64,000 bases of DNA from Enterococcus casseliflavus NBRC 100478 (GTDB taxonomy: Bacteria > Bacillota > Bacilli > Lactobacillales > Enterococcaceae): NCBI RefSeq assembly GCF_001544095.1, contig NZ_BCPT01000015.1, forward strand, positions 1 through 64,000, read 5' to 3'. The notes below the pieces were generated by a model, which saw only the letters and a program-made list of their open reading frames with translations, had not been told where the DNA came from and searched no databases. Position numbers and translations under genes: made by a program. Shown piece after piece: positions 31,960 to 40,646 of this stretch (within the stretch, counting starts at the first letter, position 1; every line of letters begins with the position of its first letter).

Positions 31960-32999
31960 ACCCGTGGTGCTAGTTAATTTTTTCCTAGAGGAAAATGTCT
32001 AAACATGTTGGTAAATCAACAAAAAAACGCATATAGTAGTCTCAAAACTCCCAAGAAATGAGGACTACATATGCGTTCATCAAAATATACTGAACATTAT
32101 ACAGATACTTTTATAACATTCAAGGAAATTATGAGAACTGTTTCTAACATATACCACAATTGTGTACCAGATAAGATTAAAAACCGAAGAAATACTGATC
32201 AACTGAAGCAACGCGATACAGTGATTATTGCTTGTGTTATATGGGGCATAATTAATGGCTATACTAGCCAAAGAGCCACGTATAGAGCGGTTTGTTCCGT
32301 CTTATTTCCTAATGGTGACTTTCCTAGTAGGAGTCGATTCACTCGCTTAAGTTCAAACTTAGCTTACACTATCAAGATTATTCGATACTTTTTCATCAAG
32401 AAGCTCACCAAAGGTGAACTAGTCGGAATTATAGATAGTTTTCCTAGTTTATTATGTAAACCAGTTAGAAATAGACAAGCAAAACTATTGAATCAAATAG
32501 CCAAAGTTGGCTATAACTCAACAAAAAAATCTTATTTTTATGGTCTTAAAATTCATATGATCGTTACTAAGACTGGCTTTCCGATTACTTACTCAATCAC
32601 GAATCCAGGTGTCCATGACGTGAAAGTGTTAGAGACTTTATCGGAAGAAGCGAATCTTCCCAATATCCTAGGGCACAAAGGATATATTAGCCATAAAATC
32701 CATGAAAAGCTTGCCCTTAAGGGCATTACTATATCCGTTCCGCCACGTAAAAACATGGATAAATCAGAAAAACTAGACCACAGCTTACTTGGAAAACAAA
32801 GAAAAACAGTTGAGACTGTTTTTTCTTCCTTAGAAAAATTAGGTTGTCAAAATTTCAACTCACGTTCTGTTAAAGGGATAGAGAGTAGATTTGAAAGCAT
32901 ATTACTGGCTTACAGTGTTCTATTAAGTCGAGCACAACGACGTTTTGAAGGAACTTTGAGATATTCTTTAGGATATTAAAATTAACTAGCACCACGGGT
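31960..32999 (+). mobile_element. IS982-family insertion sequence, 1040 bp
   Basis: Terminal inverted repeats ACCCGTGGTGCTAGTTAATT (from 31960) and its complement ending at 32999 flank one transposase gene. Size, ends and transposase fit IS982-type elements of enterococci (ISEfm1-like). No clear target duplication is visible: flanks are ACTTATTA on the left and GATTTATA on the right. A 108-bp inverted copy of its left end lies at 34278-34385. Confidence 0.9.
32071..32979 (+). CDS. IS982-family transposase
   Basis: 302 residues, normal length. N-terminal helical DNA-binding part (QRDTVIIACVIWGIINGYTS), then the DDE catalytic domain: first Asp in GIIDSFP (near 130), Glu in KTVETVFSSLEKLG (near 250). 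The usual second motif DKGY reads GHKGYIS here, so the expected Asp is His; if confirmed, the enzyme may be inactive. Confidence 0.9.
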   Translation: MRSSKYTEHYTDTFITFKEIMRTVSNIYHNCVPDKIKNRRNTDQLKQRDTVIIACVIWGIINGYTSQRATYRAVCSVLFPNGDFPSRSRFTRLSSNLAYTIKIIRYFFIKKLTKGELVGIIDSFPSLLCKPVRNRQAKLLNQIAKVGYNSTKKSYFYGLKIHMIVTKTGFPITYSITNPGVHDVKVLETLSEEANLPNILGHKGYISHKIHEKLALKGITISVPPRKNMDKSEKLDHSLLGKQRKTVETVFSSLEKLGCQNFNSRSVKGIESRFESILLAYSVLLSRAQRRFEGTLRYSLGY

Positions 33000-33034
33000 G
33001 ATTTATAGTATACTATGTCAAAAGGAGGAGTTAG

Positions 33035-33532
33035 ATGAACAATCAAATCACACTAGCGTATTTAGATTATGATGATCTAGATGCTTTACAAGTTGTAAGT
33101 GTTGTCAGTTTTTATGAATCGTTTATCGATGGCGCAGATCCACTTGATATGCAAGGATATTTACAGACACAATTGACAACTGAAATATTGGCAGTAGAAT
33201 TGGCACAGTCAACCAGTAAATTTATTGGTATTAAGGATCATCAAATACTCATTGGTTATATGAAAGTCAATGATGAAAAAGATACTATAGAGATTCAACG
33301 GCTCTATCTGCTCAAAGATTATCAAAACAAAGGGTTAGGGCAACGGTTACTCGATGAAGCGAATCGTTATGCTAAAACGAAACAAAAACGTTATTTACGT
33401 TTGACTGTTTATGAAAAAAATCATGCAGGTATTCGTTTTTATGAACGTCATGGATTTAAAAAAATCGGGATCAAACATTTTCCTTTAGGAAAACAAGATC
33501 GTATTTGTCCGATTTTAGAAAAAGAAATCTAA
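33035..33532 (+). CDS. GNAT family N-acetyltransferase (PaiA-like)
   Basis: 165 residues with an AAGGAGG site. The acetyl-CoA motif is RLYLLKDYQNKGLGQRLLDEA (about 90-110), followed by LTVYEKNHAGIRFYERHGFK, the typical GNAT ending. N-terminal TLAYLDYDDLDALQVVSVVS fits PaiA-like polyamine acetyltransferases; substrate not proven. The gene starts 36 bp after the IS982 right end, so its native promoter may have been replaced (ATAGTATACTAT lies between). Confidence 0.85.
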   Translation: MNNQITLAYLDYDDLDALQVVSVVSFYESFIDGADPLDMQGYLQTQLTTEILAVELAQSTSKFIGIKDHQILIGYMKVNDEKDTIEIQRLYLLKDYQNKGLGQRLLDEANRYAKTKQKRYLRLTVYEKNHAGIRFYERHGFKKIGIKHFPLGKQDRICPILEKEI

Positions 33533-33570
33533 AAAAACGTCCTCACTTTTGATGCTGAGGACGTTTTTTT
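33532..33570. terminator. shared bidirectional terminator
   Basis: AAAAAACGTCCTCA pairs with TGAGGACGTTTTTT between the convergent GNAT and PHP genes. Confidence 0.9.
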
Positions 33571-34277
33571 AGACTGGTAATGGAACCATAATTCGCTTTC
33601 CTTTTTGATAAATCGCTAATTCCGTCACACCTTTTGCTTTTAACAGAGCAAAAAGATCATCGAAATGGAAACGGAAATGTTCAAGGTAATGCCCATCTGA
33701 TCCAACACTAAACAAGGTACCACCACGTGAAAGATATAAATCGATGACATATTCATATAACGCTAAATTGTCATACAAGTAAGCGCTCTTAGCATTTAAT
33801 TCGAATGCCAATTTATTTTTGATTACTTGATCTAGAATCGGTAAAAACTGCGCTTCATATTGTTTAAATTCAGCAACGGATAGACCAAATACCCGAAAAC
33901 CATAGTCAAAATGAGCAAAGACATCTGCTTCTATAACAACTAGTGCTTCTGAAAGTTGTGCAAAATACTGAGGAATCACAATAGCAGGATCCATATCTTT
34001 GACTTCGTCATCTAAATAATCAAATTGACCATTATGATGCACACTGAGTAATTTTAAATCGTAATCTTTATCGGCTAAATAGTCGATGATCCGATTCTTT
34101 TCAGAAGCGATGTAACCGATTTCGATGCCTTTTAAAACACGATTGCCAAAACGCTTATTTAAGCTATCGATTGTTTAACTGTACATTTCATAATCGGGGA
34201 TATCATCGACTTTAGTAACAGGATTGGCTAAGTCAAAATGTTCAGTTGTCACGACGTAACCATCGTAGTTTGTTAAA
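33569..34277 (-). pseudogene. PHP-domain histidinol-phosphatase-like gene, broken
   Basis: The C-terminal frame (33569-34042) reads as a PHP phosphohydrolase: HHNGQFDYLDDEV, FAHFDYGFRVFG, VGSDGHYLEHFRF with metal-binding His/Asp residues. Upstream the same frame continues (GIEIGYIASEKNRIIDYLAD), is interrupted by a TAA near 34176, and continues as DYLTNYDGYVVTTEHFDLAN until it is cut by the IS end at 34277. The N-terminal HxH metal motif is lost. Two separate lesions show it is dead. Confidence 0.85.
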
Positions 34278-34385
34278 TAGTCCTCATTTCTTGGGAGTTT
34301 TGAGACTATTATATGCGTTTTTTTGTTGATTTACCAACATGTTTAGACATTTTCCTCTAGGAAAAAATTAACTAGCACCACGGGT
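34278..34385 (-). mobile_element. 108-bp left-end fragment of the IS982 element, inverted
   Basis: It is the reverse complement of 31960-32067 with one mismatch seen, ending with the same inverted repeat (CCACGGGT at 34378-34385). It truncates the PHP gene. Together with the full IS it brackets GNAT and PHP between oppositely oriented ends. Confidence 0.92.
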
Positions 34386-34406
34386 AGTATTTTATATTCT
34401 TATATT

Positions 34407-34441
34407 AAAAAGAAAGATGCCGTTTGCATCTTTCTTTTTTT
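34407..34441. terminator. bidirectional terminator
   Basis: AAAAAGAAAGATGC pairs with GCATCTTTCTTTTTT across CGTTT. It insulates the operon starting at 34560 from the IS. Confidence 0.85.
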
Positions 34442-34491
34442 AGTTAAAAGGGAGAATTTATAAAATTAATGAAGTTTTAGTAATGAATCTA

Positions 34492-34519
34492 TTGAAAAAT
34501 TTTTTTCCATTAGTAATAT
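34492..34519 (+). promoter_or_regulatory. candidate promoter of importer operon
   Basis: TTGAAA (34492-34497), 16-bp spacer, TAATAT (34514-34519), 40 bp before the first permease gene. Fair match only. Confidence 0.45.
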
Positions 34520-34559
34520 TGTCTAATAATCAGAATATTCAGAAAAAAGGAGGGGCAAT

Positions 34560-35312
34560 ATGTCGGAATTTTTTCAGTGGAAATTAGTTTGGGAATATTT
34601 TCCAAAGGTTTTAAGTGCTTTGCCGGTTACGTTGATGATAGTAGCAGTGGCGTCGATTACAGGATTGCTTTTAGGGATTTTACTTGCATTTATTCGTGTC
34701 GAAAAAGTGCCATTTCTGAGTCAACTGGCGGCAGTCTTCGTTTCATTTATTCGAGGCACACCGATATTGGTTCAACTGTATGTTGTGTATTATGGTGTAC
34801 CCGCCTTATTACAAATGATTCAAATCGATGTTTCCTCATGGAATAAAATTATTTTCATCTATATCACCTACGGATTAAATACTGCTGCCTTTCAGTCTGA
34901 AACTTTCCGGGCTGCGATTCTAAGTGTACCGGTCACACAGAAGGAAGCGAGTATTGCTTGCGGATTGACGAAAACACAAATGTATCGACAAGTGATTTTA
35001 TCGCAAGTTGTCCGTGTCGCATTACCTGCATTTGGTACAACTACGATTGCACTGCTGCAAGACACATCGCTGGCTTTTACCATTGGGGTAGTGGATGTTG
35101 TCGGCAAAGCGCGAGCGATAGGCGCAGTGACCTTCCATACACTTGAAGGCTATGTCGGTGCGGCGATCTTGTTTATTACCTTAAGCTTCCTCTTAGAACG
35201 TGTTTTCACCGGTCTGGAACGTCGGATGAGTTTTTCGAAAACAAAACAACAAACAGCAAAAGTACCACTGATATCATGGACCAAAAAACAGCAAAAAATC
35301 AAAACAACATAG
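34560..35312 (+). CDS. amino-acid ABC transporter permease (1)
   Basis: 250 residues with an AAGGAGG site. Five membrane helices of the HisM/GlnP class; FIRGTPILVQLYVVYYGVP and the EAA-like loop ASIACGLTKTQMYRQVILSQ (which contacts the ATPase) are diagnostic. It is the first gene of the operon and pairs with the second permease at 36173. The nearest known styles are cystine or polar amino-acid importers (TcyL/TcyM); the substrate is not determined. Confidence 0.92.
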   Translation: MSEFFQWKLVWEYFPKVLSALPVTLMIVAVASITGLLLGILLAFIRVEKVPFLSQLAAVFVSFIRGTPILVQLYVVYYGVPALLQMIQIDVSSWNKIIFIYITYGLNTAAFQSETFRAAILSVPVTQKEASIACGLTKTQMYRQVILSQVVRVALPAFGTTTIALLQDTSLAFTIGVVDVVGKARAIGAVTFHTLEGYVGAAILFITLSFLLERVFTGLERRMSFSKTKQQTAKVPLISWTKKQQKIKTT

Positions 35313-35347
35313 GAAAATTTTGGATAGAGGGAAAGGGAGGAATTCAA

Positions 35348-36160
35348 ATGAAAAAAACGATTTTAGGTGCAATTACATTGGTGACACTTTTGGTTTTAGG
35401 GGCTTGCGGAAGCAGTTCTGCCGACACTACAAGCAGTGGAGCAAGTGATGCAACAGAAATCAAGGTGGGTACTGGGAATGAAGCATTGCCATATGCTTAT
35501 TTAGACGAAAATGGTGAATATGATGGCTATGATGTCGCCGTCGTTAAAGCAATCGACGAAAAATTACTTGATTATACCTTTACCTTTGAAGGAGCGGATT
35601 TCCCAACGACGTTATCAAATTTAGAAAGCAATAAAGTCCAGATGGCTGCCTATGAATATGAAGTCAATGATGAACGGAAAGAAAAATTCGTCTATGGGGA
35701 TGTTGGGTATGTGGTCTGGGATACGTATATTGTCTCTGATCCAGATGCCGGTACGGTCTACGATAGCTTCGAAGATTTAGCAGGAAAAAAAGTCTATGTG
35801 ACGACTGCTACTAACCAAGCAGCAATGGCTGAGGCTTATCTGGCAGAAAATCCCGATGCTTTTGAATTGGTTTATGGGGAATACAACAACGAGCAAATCG
35901 TACAAGCAGTCACTTCAGGTGCGGTCGATGCAACGTTAGCACCAGAATATCAAGTCGATAATTGGAACAATTCATTTAGTGAAAATCTAGAGATCGGCAG
36001 CGAACCAGTCCACAACTCAGATGCCTACTTATTGTTCAACAAAGAAGCGGACCAAGACTTTATTGATGCGGTCAATACAGCATTAGAGGAATTGAAAGCA
36101 GATGGAACGATCAAAGAATTATCAGAAAAATATCTAGATGGGGATTACGTCCCAGAATAG
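35348..36160 (+). CDS. amino-acid ABC transporter substrate-binding lipoprotein
   Basis: 270 residues from ATG 35348 (GGGAGG site). Lipobox LVLGAC gives lipid-anchored Cys near residue 20, then a Ser/Thr linker and a type 3 periplasmic-binding fold (VGTGNEALPYAYLDENGEYD, GYDVAVVKAIDEKL, end KELSEKYLDGDYVPE). Ligand contacts around EGADFPTTLSNLESNKVQMA are atypical, so the ligand cannot be assigned. It sits between the two permease genes. Confidence 0.93.
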   Translation: MKKTILGAITLVTLLVLGACGSSSADTTSSGASDATEIKVGTGNEALPYAYLDENGEYDGYDVAVVKAIDEKLLDYTFTFEGADFPTTLSNLESNKVQMAAYEYEVNDERKEKFVYGDVGYVVWDTYIVSDPDAGTVYDSFEDLAGKKVYVTTATNQAAMAEAYLAENPDAFELVYGEYNNEQIVQAVTSGAVDATLAPEYQVDNWNNSFSENLEIGSEPVHNSDAYLLFNKEADQDFIDAVNTALEELKADGTIKELSEKYLDGDYVPE

Positions 36161-36172
36161 GGAGGAATGGCG

Positions 36173-36883
36173 ATGAGTTTTCAATTGTCTATTATGATCG
36201 AAGCGCTGAAAACAGCAAGTCATTATATTGGTACGACGCTTTTTATGGCGTTGACCGCACTAGTCATTGGCGCGGTGGTTGGGTTGATCATCGCCTTGAT
36301 TCGTCTGTATAGGATCAAGATCCTCGCACCAGTGCTGCAAGTGATTGTCACGGTCTTAAAAGGGGTCCCAGTGGTTTTAGTGATTTTAGCGTTATATCTT
36401 ATTTCTGCTAAACAGTTTGATATTTGGGCGGAGTCGATGCATTGGACTTTGCGATTTAAAGATTTCAACATGGTTTGGATAGCGATCGCCGCCTTGAGTT
36501 TAATGTCTGCTATCAATAGCAGCGAGATTTTCAGGGGCGCATTTGCGGCAGTCAAAAAAGGGCAGTTCGATGCAGCCAAATCGATCGGCATGACGAACTT
36601 ACAAGTCATCCGTCGTGTGCTGCTCCCGCAAGCCTGGCCGATTTCATTGCCCATGTTCAGTAATTTGCTGATCTCGTTGGTTAAAGCGTCGGCCTTAGCT
36701 TCCATGGTCAGTGTTGTCGATGTTTTTGCGGCAGCTAAAATCACGGCCCAGCAAAATTATCGGTTTTTAGAAGCGTATGTGGCTGTTGCGATCATTTATT
36801 GGCTGATTAGTTTGGTCATCGAAAAAGGGGCACAATTACTGGAAAATCGGCTGTTGCGCAAACTAAGGAGGGCCGCATTATGA
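36173..36883 (+). CDS. amino-acid ABC transporter permease (2)
   Basis: 236 residues from ATG 36173, six bases after GGGAGG (the ATG at 36167 touches the site). HisQ/HisM-type helices with [20 protein letters not shown] and the EAA loop [20 protein letters not shown]. It should pair with permease 1 as a heterodimer. Its stop overlaps the ATPase start (ATGA). Confidence 0.92.
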   Translation: MSFQLSIMIEALKTASHYIGTTLFMALTALVIGAVVGLIIALIRLYRIKILAPVLQVIVTVLKGVPVVLVILALYLISAKQFDIWAESMHWTLRFKDFNMVWIAIAALSLMSAINSSEIFRGAFAAVKKGQFDAAKSIGMTNLQVIRRVLLPQAWPISLPMFSNLLISLVKASALASMVSVVDVFAAAKITAQQNYRFLEAYVAVAIIYWLISLVIEKGAQLLENRLLRKLRRAAL

Positions 36884-37626
36884 TGAAAGTAACGGATATC
36901 CATAAGCGATTCGGCAAACAAGAAGTGTTAAAAGGGATTGATCTTGATGTCGCTAAAGGCGAAGTAGTCGTCTTATTGGGGCCTTCCGGTTCGGGAAAAA
37001 CGACCTTCTTGCGTTGTCTCAATTTTTTGGAACGAGCAGATCAAGGTGTGATTCAATTGGGAGAAACCACCACCACATTGCACAAAGCAAGTAAAAAAGA
37101 AATATTGACCCATCAACGGCAAACAGCGATGGTTTTCCAAAATTATGCCTTGTTTCAAAATAAAACAGCCAAAGAAAATATCATGATGCCATTGATCGTG
37201 ACCAAAAAACAAAGCAAAGAAGCTGCCCTGCGAACAGCAGAGGCTTTGTTGGATCAAGTCGGTTTGTCTGAACGACAAGATTTTTATCCTAGCCAACTGT
37301 CAGGTGGACAACAACAGCGTATCGGGATCGCCCGTGCGTTGGCGTTGAATCCTAAGGTCATCTTGTTTGATGAACCTACCTCGGCATTGGACCCGGAACT
37401 AGTGGGACAGACATTGGCGCTGCTCAGAGAAATTGCGGAAGCCGGTGCGACCATGGTATTGGTGACCCATGAAATGAAATTCGCGTATGAAGTAGCAGAC
37501 AAAGTCGTTTTCATGGAGAATGGACATATTGTTGAACAAGGCACACCGCAACAAGTATTCGAGGAAACCAAAGAAGAACGAACCAAAGCCTTTTTAGCCC
37601 GCTTTACCACACAGCTGGCCGGCTAA
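36880..37626 (+). CDS. amino-acid ABC transporter ATPase (1)
   Basis: 248 residues. Walker [10 protein letters not shown] near 37, Q-loop [10 protein letters not shown] near 87, signature LSGGQQQR near 138, Walker [15 protein letters not shown] near 160, switch His in [14 protein letters not shown]. This is the glutamine/histidine-type importer ATPase. It powers the adjoining permeases. A second, similar ATPase is encoded at 39880. Confidence 0.95.
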   Translation: MMKVTDIHKRFGKQEVLKGIDLDVAKGEVVVLLGPSGSGKTTFLRCLNFLERADQGVIQLGETTTTLHKASKKEILTHQRQTAMVFQNYALFQNKTAKENIMMPLIVTKKQSKEAALRTAEALLDQVGLSERQDFYPSQLSGGQQQRIGIARALALNPKVILFDEPTSALDPELVGQTLALLREIAEAGATMVLVTHEMKFAYEVADKVVFMENGHIVEQGTPQQVFEETKEERTKAFLARFTTQLAG

Positions 37627-37649
37627 CAACTATGCAGGGAGGAAATAGA

Positions 37650-38870
37650 ATGGCCTATCAATTCGCACAACGTATCATGACATTAGAAGCATCTCCATTA
37701 AGAGAGAATGCAAAAAAAAATATGGAGTCTGCAGCAGCTATTTCCTTTGCTTACGGATTTCCACCGACAGAAGCATTTCCAATGGCTACATTGAAAGAGA
37801 TCTCGCAAAAATTATATAACGAAGCGGACCCAGAGTCTTTCTTGCAGTATGGGGCATCAGAGGGGTATCCGCGCTTACGGACCTTGATCAAAGAACGTTT
37901 GCGTCAATTGTCAAATATCGATAACGAAGAGGAGGTGCTGGTGGTTTCGGGCTCGACCCAAGCCATGGATTTGGCGGTAAAAGTCTTTTGTAATGAAGGC
38001 GATGTGGTGTTATGCGAGGAGCAAACATTTTCCGGTGCGGTGAATGCTATCAAAGGATATGGGGCGATACCAGTGCCGGTACCGATGGATCTTGCAGCAG
38101 AATCAATGGATCTTGACGCTTTAGAAACAATCCTCAAAACAGACGCAAGAGTGAAAATGTTGTATCTGATCCCCACTTTCCAAAACCCTTTAGGCACATC
38201 AATGCCATTGGAAAAACGTAAAGCCATTTATGCATTGGCATGTCAATATGATGTGCTGATTTTTGAAGACGATCCTTACGGTGAGTTGTTGTATGAAGGT
38301 ACACCGATCCCTAAGATGAAAACATTAGATACCGAAGGACGAATCATTTATGCGGGATCTTTTTCAAAAATTTTGGCACCCAGCAGCCGGATTGGTTTTA
38401 TGATGGCTGCTGGTCCTGCAATGGAAAAATTGATTTTGGCCAAGCAATCCGCCGATTCCCACACCAATTTTTATTGGCAAGTGGTATTGGCCGAATATAT
38501 GGATCATCATGATTTCGAAGGTCATGTGGCCCAATTGACCTTGTTGTATCAAGAGAAATATGCCCGCATGCTGCAAGCATTACAGGCACTGCCAACGGAT
38601 AAGCTTACCTTTATCAAACCAACAGGCGGCTATTTTATCACCTGTTTCCTATCGACTGAGATGGACGCAGAGCGGTTCTATGAATACCTTGATGAGGCGA
38701 AAGTTGCGGTCATTCCAGGCAATATCATGAGTGTTGCGGGAAAAGGCTATGAGCATTCATTTCGGCTGAATTTTACGAAGCCGACATTGGCACAGATCGA
38801 TCAAGGGATCGCTTTATTAGGTGATGCGTTGGAATACGCTATGCCGCCAGCATATGAAGGGGTCATTTAG
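37650..38870 (+). CDS. PLP-dependent aminotransferase, class I/II (LysN/MocR-like)
   Basis: 406 residues from ATG 37650 (GGGAGG site). Fold-type I aminotransferase: SFLQYGASEGYPRLRTLIKE near 55-80, cofactor residues in VVSGSTQAMD, IPTFQNPLGTSM and FEDDPYGELLYEG, catalytic Lys in YAGSFSKILAPSSRIGF (near 238). It resembles 2-aminoadipate/valine-type aminotransferases and the catalytic half of MocR regulators. It would turn the imported amino acid into a 2-oxoacid, the substrate of the next gene's enzyme. Confidence 0.9.
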   Translation: MAYQFAQRIMTLEASPLRENAKKNMESAAAISFAYGFPPTEAFPMATLKEISQKLYNEADPESFLQYGASEGYPRLRTLIKERLRQLSNIDNEEEVLVVSGSTQAMDLAVKVFCNEGDVVLCEEQTFSGAVNAIKGYGAIPVPVPMDLAAESMDLDALETILKTDARVKMLYLIPTFQNPLGTSMPLEKRKAIYALACQYDVLIFEDDPYGELLYEGTPIPKMKTLDTEGRIIYAGSFSKILAPSSRIGFMMAAGPAMEKLILAKQSADSHTNFYWQVVLAEYMDHHDFEGHVAQLTLLYQEKYARMLQALQALPTDKLTFIKPTGGYFITCFLSTEMDAERFYEYLDEAKVAVIPGNIMSVAGKGYEHSFRLNFTKPTLAQIDQGIALLGDALEYAMPPAYEGVI

Positions 38871-38882
38871 GAGGTGTTGCCA

Positions 38883-39854
38883 ATGAAATTGATTTATTAC
38901 GGGGTAAGTGAAGAGGAAATTGCTTATATCGAACGGTGGCAATTTATCCACAAAACACCAGTGACGATCGTAATGGAGGGCTTGTCTTGGGAGAATATCC
39001 ATTTGGCAGCAGGGCACGACGGCATCTGTTTGTATCCTAGTCTGGCTATGCAGCAAGATGAGTCCCTGTACCAACGCTTGCATATTTTAGGGATGAAGCA
39101 GTTATCGATCAAATCAACGGGGGTCGACGGTCTTCGTTTTGACTGGGCGCAAAAGCATCAGTTGACGGTCACCAATGTCCCTTCTTATAGCCCAACATCG
39201 GTGGGCCATTACACTGTGATGTCGATCTTGATGGTTTTACGCAATATTCCAGCAATGATCAAAGGAAAACTTGATCGACGGTCTGTGATTGGTCGGGAGC
39301 TACAAGACGTAACAGTCGGTTTGTTAGGCACTGGTCGAATCGGTGCTCTAGTCGCAGAAGCGATTTATCATATGGGGGGACATGTGATTGCCACTAGTAG
39401 GAGTGAAAATCCTCGGTTGAAGGGGACTGTCGAATATGTGTCCTTTGAGACCTTGATTGCTGCATCGGACGTCTTGTCGATCCATATCCCGCTGACAAAA
39501 GCATCAGAAGGGCTATTTTCGGCCTCTGTTTTTGCACAGATGAAGCCTGGCAGTTGTCTGGTCAATACGGCACGTGGGGGAATCGTTGATACGGATGCGT
39601 TGATTGCCGCACTCGCGCAAGGGCGTTTGTCTGGTGCTGTATTAGACGCTATCGCCAATGAAGAACGGTATTTTTCAGTTGGGTGGGATCAAAATCCTTA
39701 TTATCAACAGCTGAATCAACTGCCAAATGTGCTTTTGACCCCGCATATTGCGTATTATACCCAATTGGCTGTACAAGAAATTGCAGAAACAGCTTTGAAC
39801 AATGCAAGAGATATTTTGCTAGAAGGACAATCTGCCAATACGATCGCGCTTTGA
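38883..39854 (+). CDS. D-2-hydroxyacid dehydrogenase
   Basis: 323 residues from ATG 38883 (TAGGAGG site). Nucleotide-binding GLLGTGRIGALVAEA near 145, catalytic Arg in NTARGGIVDTDAL and His in LLTPHIAYYTQL near 292, as in D-lactate/D-hydroxyisocaproate dehydrogenases. After strand beta-2 it reads IATSRSENP instead of the acidic residue of NAD enzymes, so NADPH may be preferred (inference). It is in the same operon as an aminotransferase, suggesting reduction of the resulting 2-oxoacid. Confidence 0.9.
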   Translation: MKLIYYGVSEEEIAYIERWQFIHKTPVTIVMEGLSWENIHLAAGHDGICLYPSLAMQQDESLYQRLHILGMKQLSIKSTGVDGLRFDWAQKHQLTVTNVPSYSPTSVGHYTVMSILMVLRNIPAMIKGKLDRRSVIGRELQDVTVGLLGTGRIGALVAEAIYHMGGHVIATSRSENPRLKGTVEYVSFETLIAASDVLSIHIPLTKASEGLFSASVFAQMKPGSCLVNTARGGIVDTDALIAALAQGRLSGAVLDAIANEERYFSVGWDQNPYYQQLNQLPNVLLTPHIAYYTQLAVQEIAETALNNARDILLEGQSANTIAL

Positions 39855-39879
39855 GCGATAGAAAAGAAAGGGTGGGAGT

Positions 39880-40632
39880 ATGCTGCAAGCAGAAATCAAA
39901 GGATTGAAGAAGTCTTTCGATAAACAAGTCATCTTAAAAAATGTTGGCTTACAAATTGAACGTGGGGAAGTTGTATGCATCATTGGTCCTAGCGGCTCTG
40001 GAAAAACGACCTTTTTGCGTTGCTTGAATTTGTTGGAGCAGCCTGATGCGGGGAGTTATTCTATCGGTGACTTCCAGTATGATCTCGCACATATTGGCAA
40101 AACCCAACGATTGGAGATCGCCCGCAAAACAGCGATGGTCTTTCAATCCTATGAGCTGTTCAGCCACATGAATGTGTTGCAAAATGTGGCGGAAGGACTA
40201 CGCACACCACGGCGTTTCCCAAAAAAACTGGCAGAAAAAGCAGCGTTATCTGCCTTAGAAAAAGTGGGTTTGGCAGATAAAGCTATGATGTATCCTAGTC
40301 AACTGTCTGGCGGACAGCAACAACGTGTAGGTATCGCCAGAGCGATGGCTTTGACGCCAGAATTATTACTGTTTGATGAACCCACTTCAGCGCTCGATCC
40401 AGAACTTGTCGGTGATGTCCTAAATGTCATGAAGCAACTGGCTGATAGTGGGCAAACGATGATCATCGTGACGCATGAAATGCAATTTGCACAAGAAGTC
40501 GCGGATAAAGTGATATTCATGGCGGATGGTGTGGTGGTAGAAGCGGGAACACCAGAAGAAATTTTTGAGGATCCGCAAGAAGAATGTACACAGCAATTTT
40601 TGACACAAGTACGTTTTCAATTAGCTGTATAG
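39880..40632 (+). CDS. amino-acid ABC transporter ATPase (2)
   Basis: 250 residues. Walker [11 protein letters not shown]-loop [11 protein letters not shown], signature [15 protein letters not shown], Walker [15 protein letters not shown], switch [14 protein letters not shown] paralogue of the ATPase at 36880, separated from it by the two metabolic genes. With only one pair of permeases nearby, the two ATPases may form a heterodimer or be alternatives. Confidence 0.94.
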   Translation: MLQAEIKGLKKSFDKQVILKNVGLQIERGEVVCIIGPSGSGKTTFLRCLNLLEQPDAGSYSIGDFQYDLAHIGKTQRLEIARKTAMVFQSYELFSHMNVLQNVAEGLRTPRRFPKKLAEKAALSALEKVGLADKAMMYPSQLSGGQQQRVGIARAMALTPELLLFDEPTSALDPELVGDVLNVMKQLADSGQTMIIVTHEMQFAQEVADKVIFMADGVVVEAGTPEEIFEDPQEECTQQFLTQVRFQLAV

Positions 40633-40646
40633 AAACGAGGCACAAT

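Noticed and set aside
31949-33010. Target-site duplication of the IS982 element
   Set aside because: Flanking bases ACTTATTA and GATTTATA do not match; no duplication is claimed.
34892-36744. Several long minus-strand frames across the ABC transporter genes
   Set aside because: They mirror the codon pattern of real plus-strand genes and lack ribosome sites and motifs.
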